DNA of 64,000 nt from Flavivirga aquatica (GTDB lineage Bacteria > Bacteroidota > Bacteroidia > Flavobacteriales > Flavobacteriaceae), in NCBI RefSeq assembly GCF_001747085.1, contig NZ_MDJD01000034.1:558001-622000 (forward strand), read 5' to 3'. The translations under genes were made by a program, and so were the position numbers. The notes below the pieces were generated by a model. The model made no database searches and was not told the origin of the DNA. It saw only the letters and a program-made list of their open reading frames with translations. Shown piece by piece: positions 62,999-64,000 of the stretch. How positions within the stretch are numbered: the first letter of the stretch is position 1; every line of letters starts with the position of its first letter.

Positions 62999-63638
62999 AA
63001 TTAAAAAATCCATACGTAAGTAGCTATTTTTATAAGAATATCTTAAGGAAAGATTTTATAAGTGTACTTAGTTAGCAAACATACGATATTTAGTCTAAAA
63101 AGTAGCTATGTATAGTCAAATAAGTGTTGTGTAAAAGTATTTAAAAGCTTGTAGTAGTTATAAAAGAGACTATAAAGCTATATGCTTTTAAAATAAATTA
63201 AAGGTTGTTGACAAACTGTTACATATGTAAACAATATGTATAATATACAAGTTACTTCTTTACAGTACTCTAAAGAAATTAATCACGATTTCGGAGCCTG
63301 TTTTAATAACTGTCTTTCTAATTTCTTATAGTATCTGAAATATTTATGGAAAAACATCTTATGTTTACAACGGTAATAAGCTTATTGTTTACATTAAAAA
63401 TACCTAACAATAGATTTAATCTATCATTCTTTATCAAAATTCAATAAATTATAAATTTAATATATAAATAACTATAAACTAATTAATTATGTGTTATTAA
63501 TTAAAGTGTTTATTTGATTAAAAATAGTATAAACGACTATAATTTACTTTAAATAACTCTATATATACAGCATGTGATTAGTTTTTATTCAATTTATTGC
63601 CTAAGTTTACAATTCACAACAATAACACTTGTTTACAA
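62999..63638. promoter_or_regulatory. 640-base divergent spacer studded with GTTTAC half-sites
   Basis: No gene seen. GTTTAC half-sites lie at 63363-63368, 63387-63392, 63606-63611 and 63632-63637, and a dyad TTACATATGTAA followed by AC is at 63219-63232. The last site touches the XRE start codon. The density suggests an operator array for the XRE protein. Confidence 0.5.
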
Positions 63639-64000
63639 TGTTAAACATTGACGATTTTACTAAAAGACTGCAAAAAGTAATGGATTACTATGAGGAATCA
63701 GCTTCTTCTTTTGCTGAAAAAATTGGTGTACAACGCTCAAGTATTTCTCATATCTTATCAGGAAGAAACAAACCTAGTTTAGACTTTGTTTTAAAAATAC
63801 TTTCAACATATCCAGATGTTAACCTCTATTGGCTTTTTAATGGTAAAGGAGAATTTCCTTCTAAGCAAAAATCTCTTGAAAAAGATAAAATAAAAGAAGA
63901 AACAAAACAGGAATTGCAACTTCCTTTCCCTGTCATGAATGAAAAAATAAATACTAAAATTAAAAATAACAAAACTATCGAACAGATCGTTATTTTTTAT
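63639..64000 (+). CDS. XRE-family helix-turn-helix regulator, cut by window end
   Basis: The frame from the ATG at 63639 is open to the window end (120 codons). 'SASSFAEKIGVQRSSISHIL' and 'SGRNKPSLDFVLKILSTYPD' form the Cro/C1-type HTH, followed by 'VNLYWLFNGKGEFP', typical of flavobacterial XRE proteins, and then a Lys/Glu-rich, probably coiled linker. The C-terminal part is outside the window. Divergent from the M14 carboxypeptidase; the GTTTAC dyads between them suggest autoregulation and control of the M14 gene. Confidence 0.9.

Overview
The window is low-GC, gene-dense chromosomal DNA of a Bacteroidota bacterium, almost certainly family Flavobacteriaceae; I cannot fix the genus. Pointers are the fused hisIE gene, a TonB-dependent receptor with an N-terminal carboxypeptidase-like domain, secreted proteins with type IX (Por) sorting tails, Bacteroidota-type lipoproteins, candidate TAnnTTTG -7 promoter elements in place of clear Shine-Dalgarno sites, and DUF families typical of the group. 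I see no rRNA, tRNA, CRISPR array or prophage.

Layout. 1-1054: end of the histidine operon (hisF end, hisIE). 1112-6589: a beta-helix lipoprotein, a divergent TruA-like pseudouridine synthase, DUF2461, a small conserved flavobacterial protein, DUF72 and a hotdog thioesterase, plus a short-chain dehydrogenase relic. 6821-11604: leucine operon leuC-leuD-leuA-leuB with a compact folded intergenic element between leuA and leuB. 11.7-16.8 kb: IS982 relic, a T9SS-secreted protein, an MscS-like channel with two small membrane proteins, and an intergenic island with three copies of a bipartite motif. 16.7-21.5 kb: operon of TonB-dependent receptor, M29/NicX-like metalloenzyme and NCS1 permease, which looks like uptake and processing of a small, perhaps N-heterocyclic, compound. 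21.6-26.2 kb: an unrecognised 408-residue protein, a D-threonine-aldolase-like enzyme co-transcribed with a serine hydrolase, and a divergent MarR regulator with a perfect 28-bp palindrome. 26.2-32 kb: a subtilisin-like T9SS protease surrounded by decay (ParE toxin relic, internally deleted IS3 element, IS200 relic).

34.5-60 kb is the main attraction: a cell-surface glycan modification cluster. It holds two MBOAT O-acyltransferases, each beside an SGNH-type partner, at the two ends and in opposite orientations; six consecutive paralogous FemAB/BioF2-like acyltransferases; a PglA-like glycosyltransferase; two ATP-grasp enzymes; a CapK/PaaK-like AMP ligase; a GNAT-like protein; a DltA-like adenylation enzyme with a dedicated carrier protein; a PglC-like phosphoglycosyl transferase; two PglD-like acetyltransferases; and a 1,229-residue fusion of a FAD/NAD(P)-binding domain with two FemAB-like domains. 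The gene content resembles a Gram-positive Dlt (D-alanylation) machine grafted onto Pgl-type glycan assembly, with an unusually expanded set of candidate acyl or aminoacyl transferases. No flippase, polymerase or export gene is present, so assembly must be completed elsewhere.

60.1-64 kb: an IS4-family element with a deleted transposase sits in the loop of the terminator shared by the last cluster gene and an Lrp regulator; then an M14 carboxypeptidase and the start of an XRE regulator separated by a spacer rich in GTTTAC sites.
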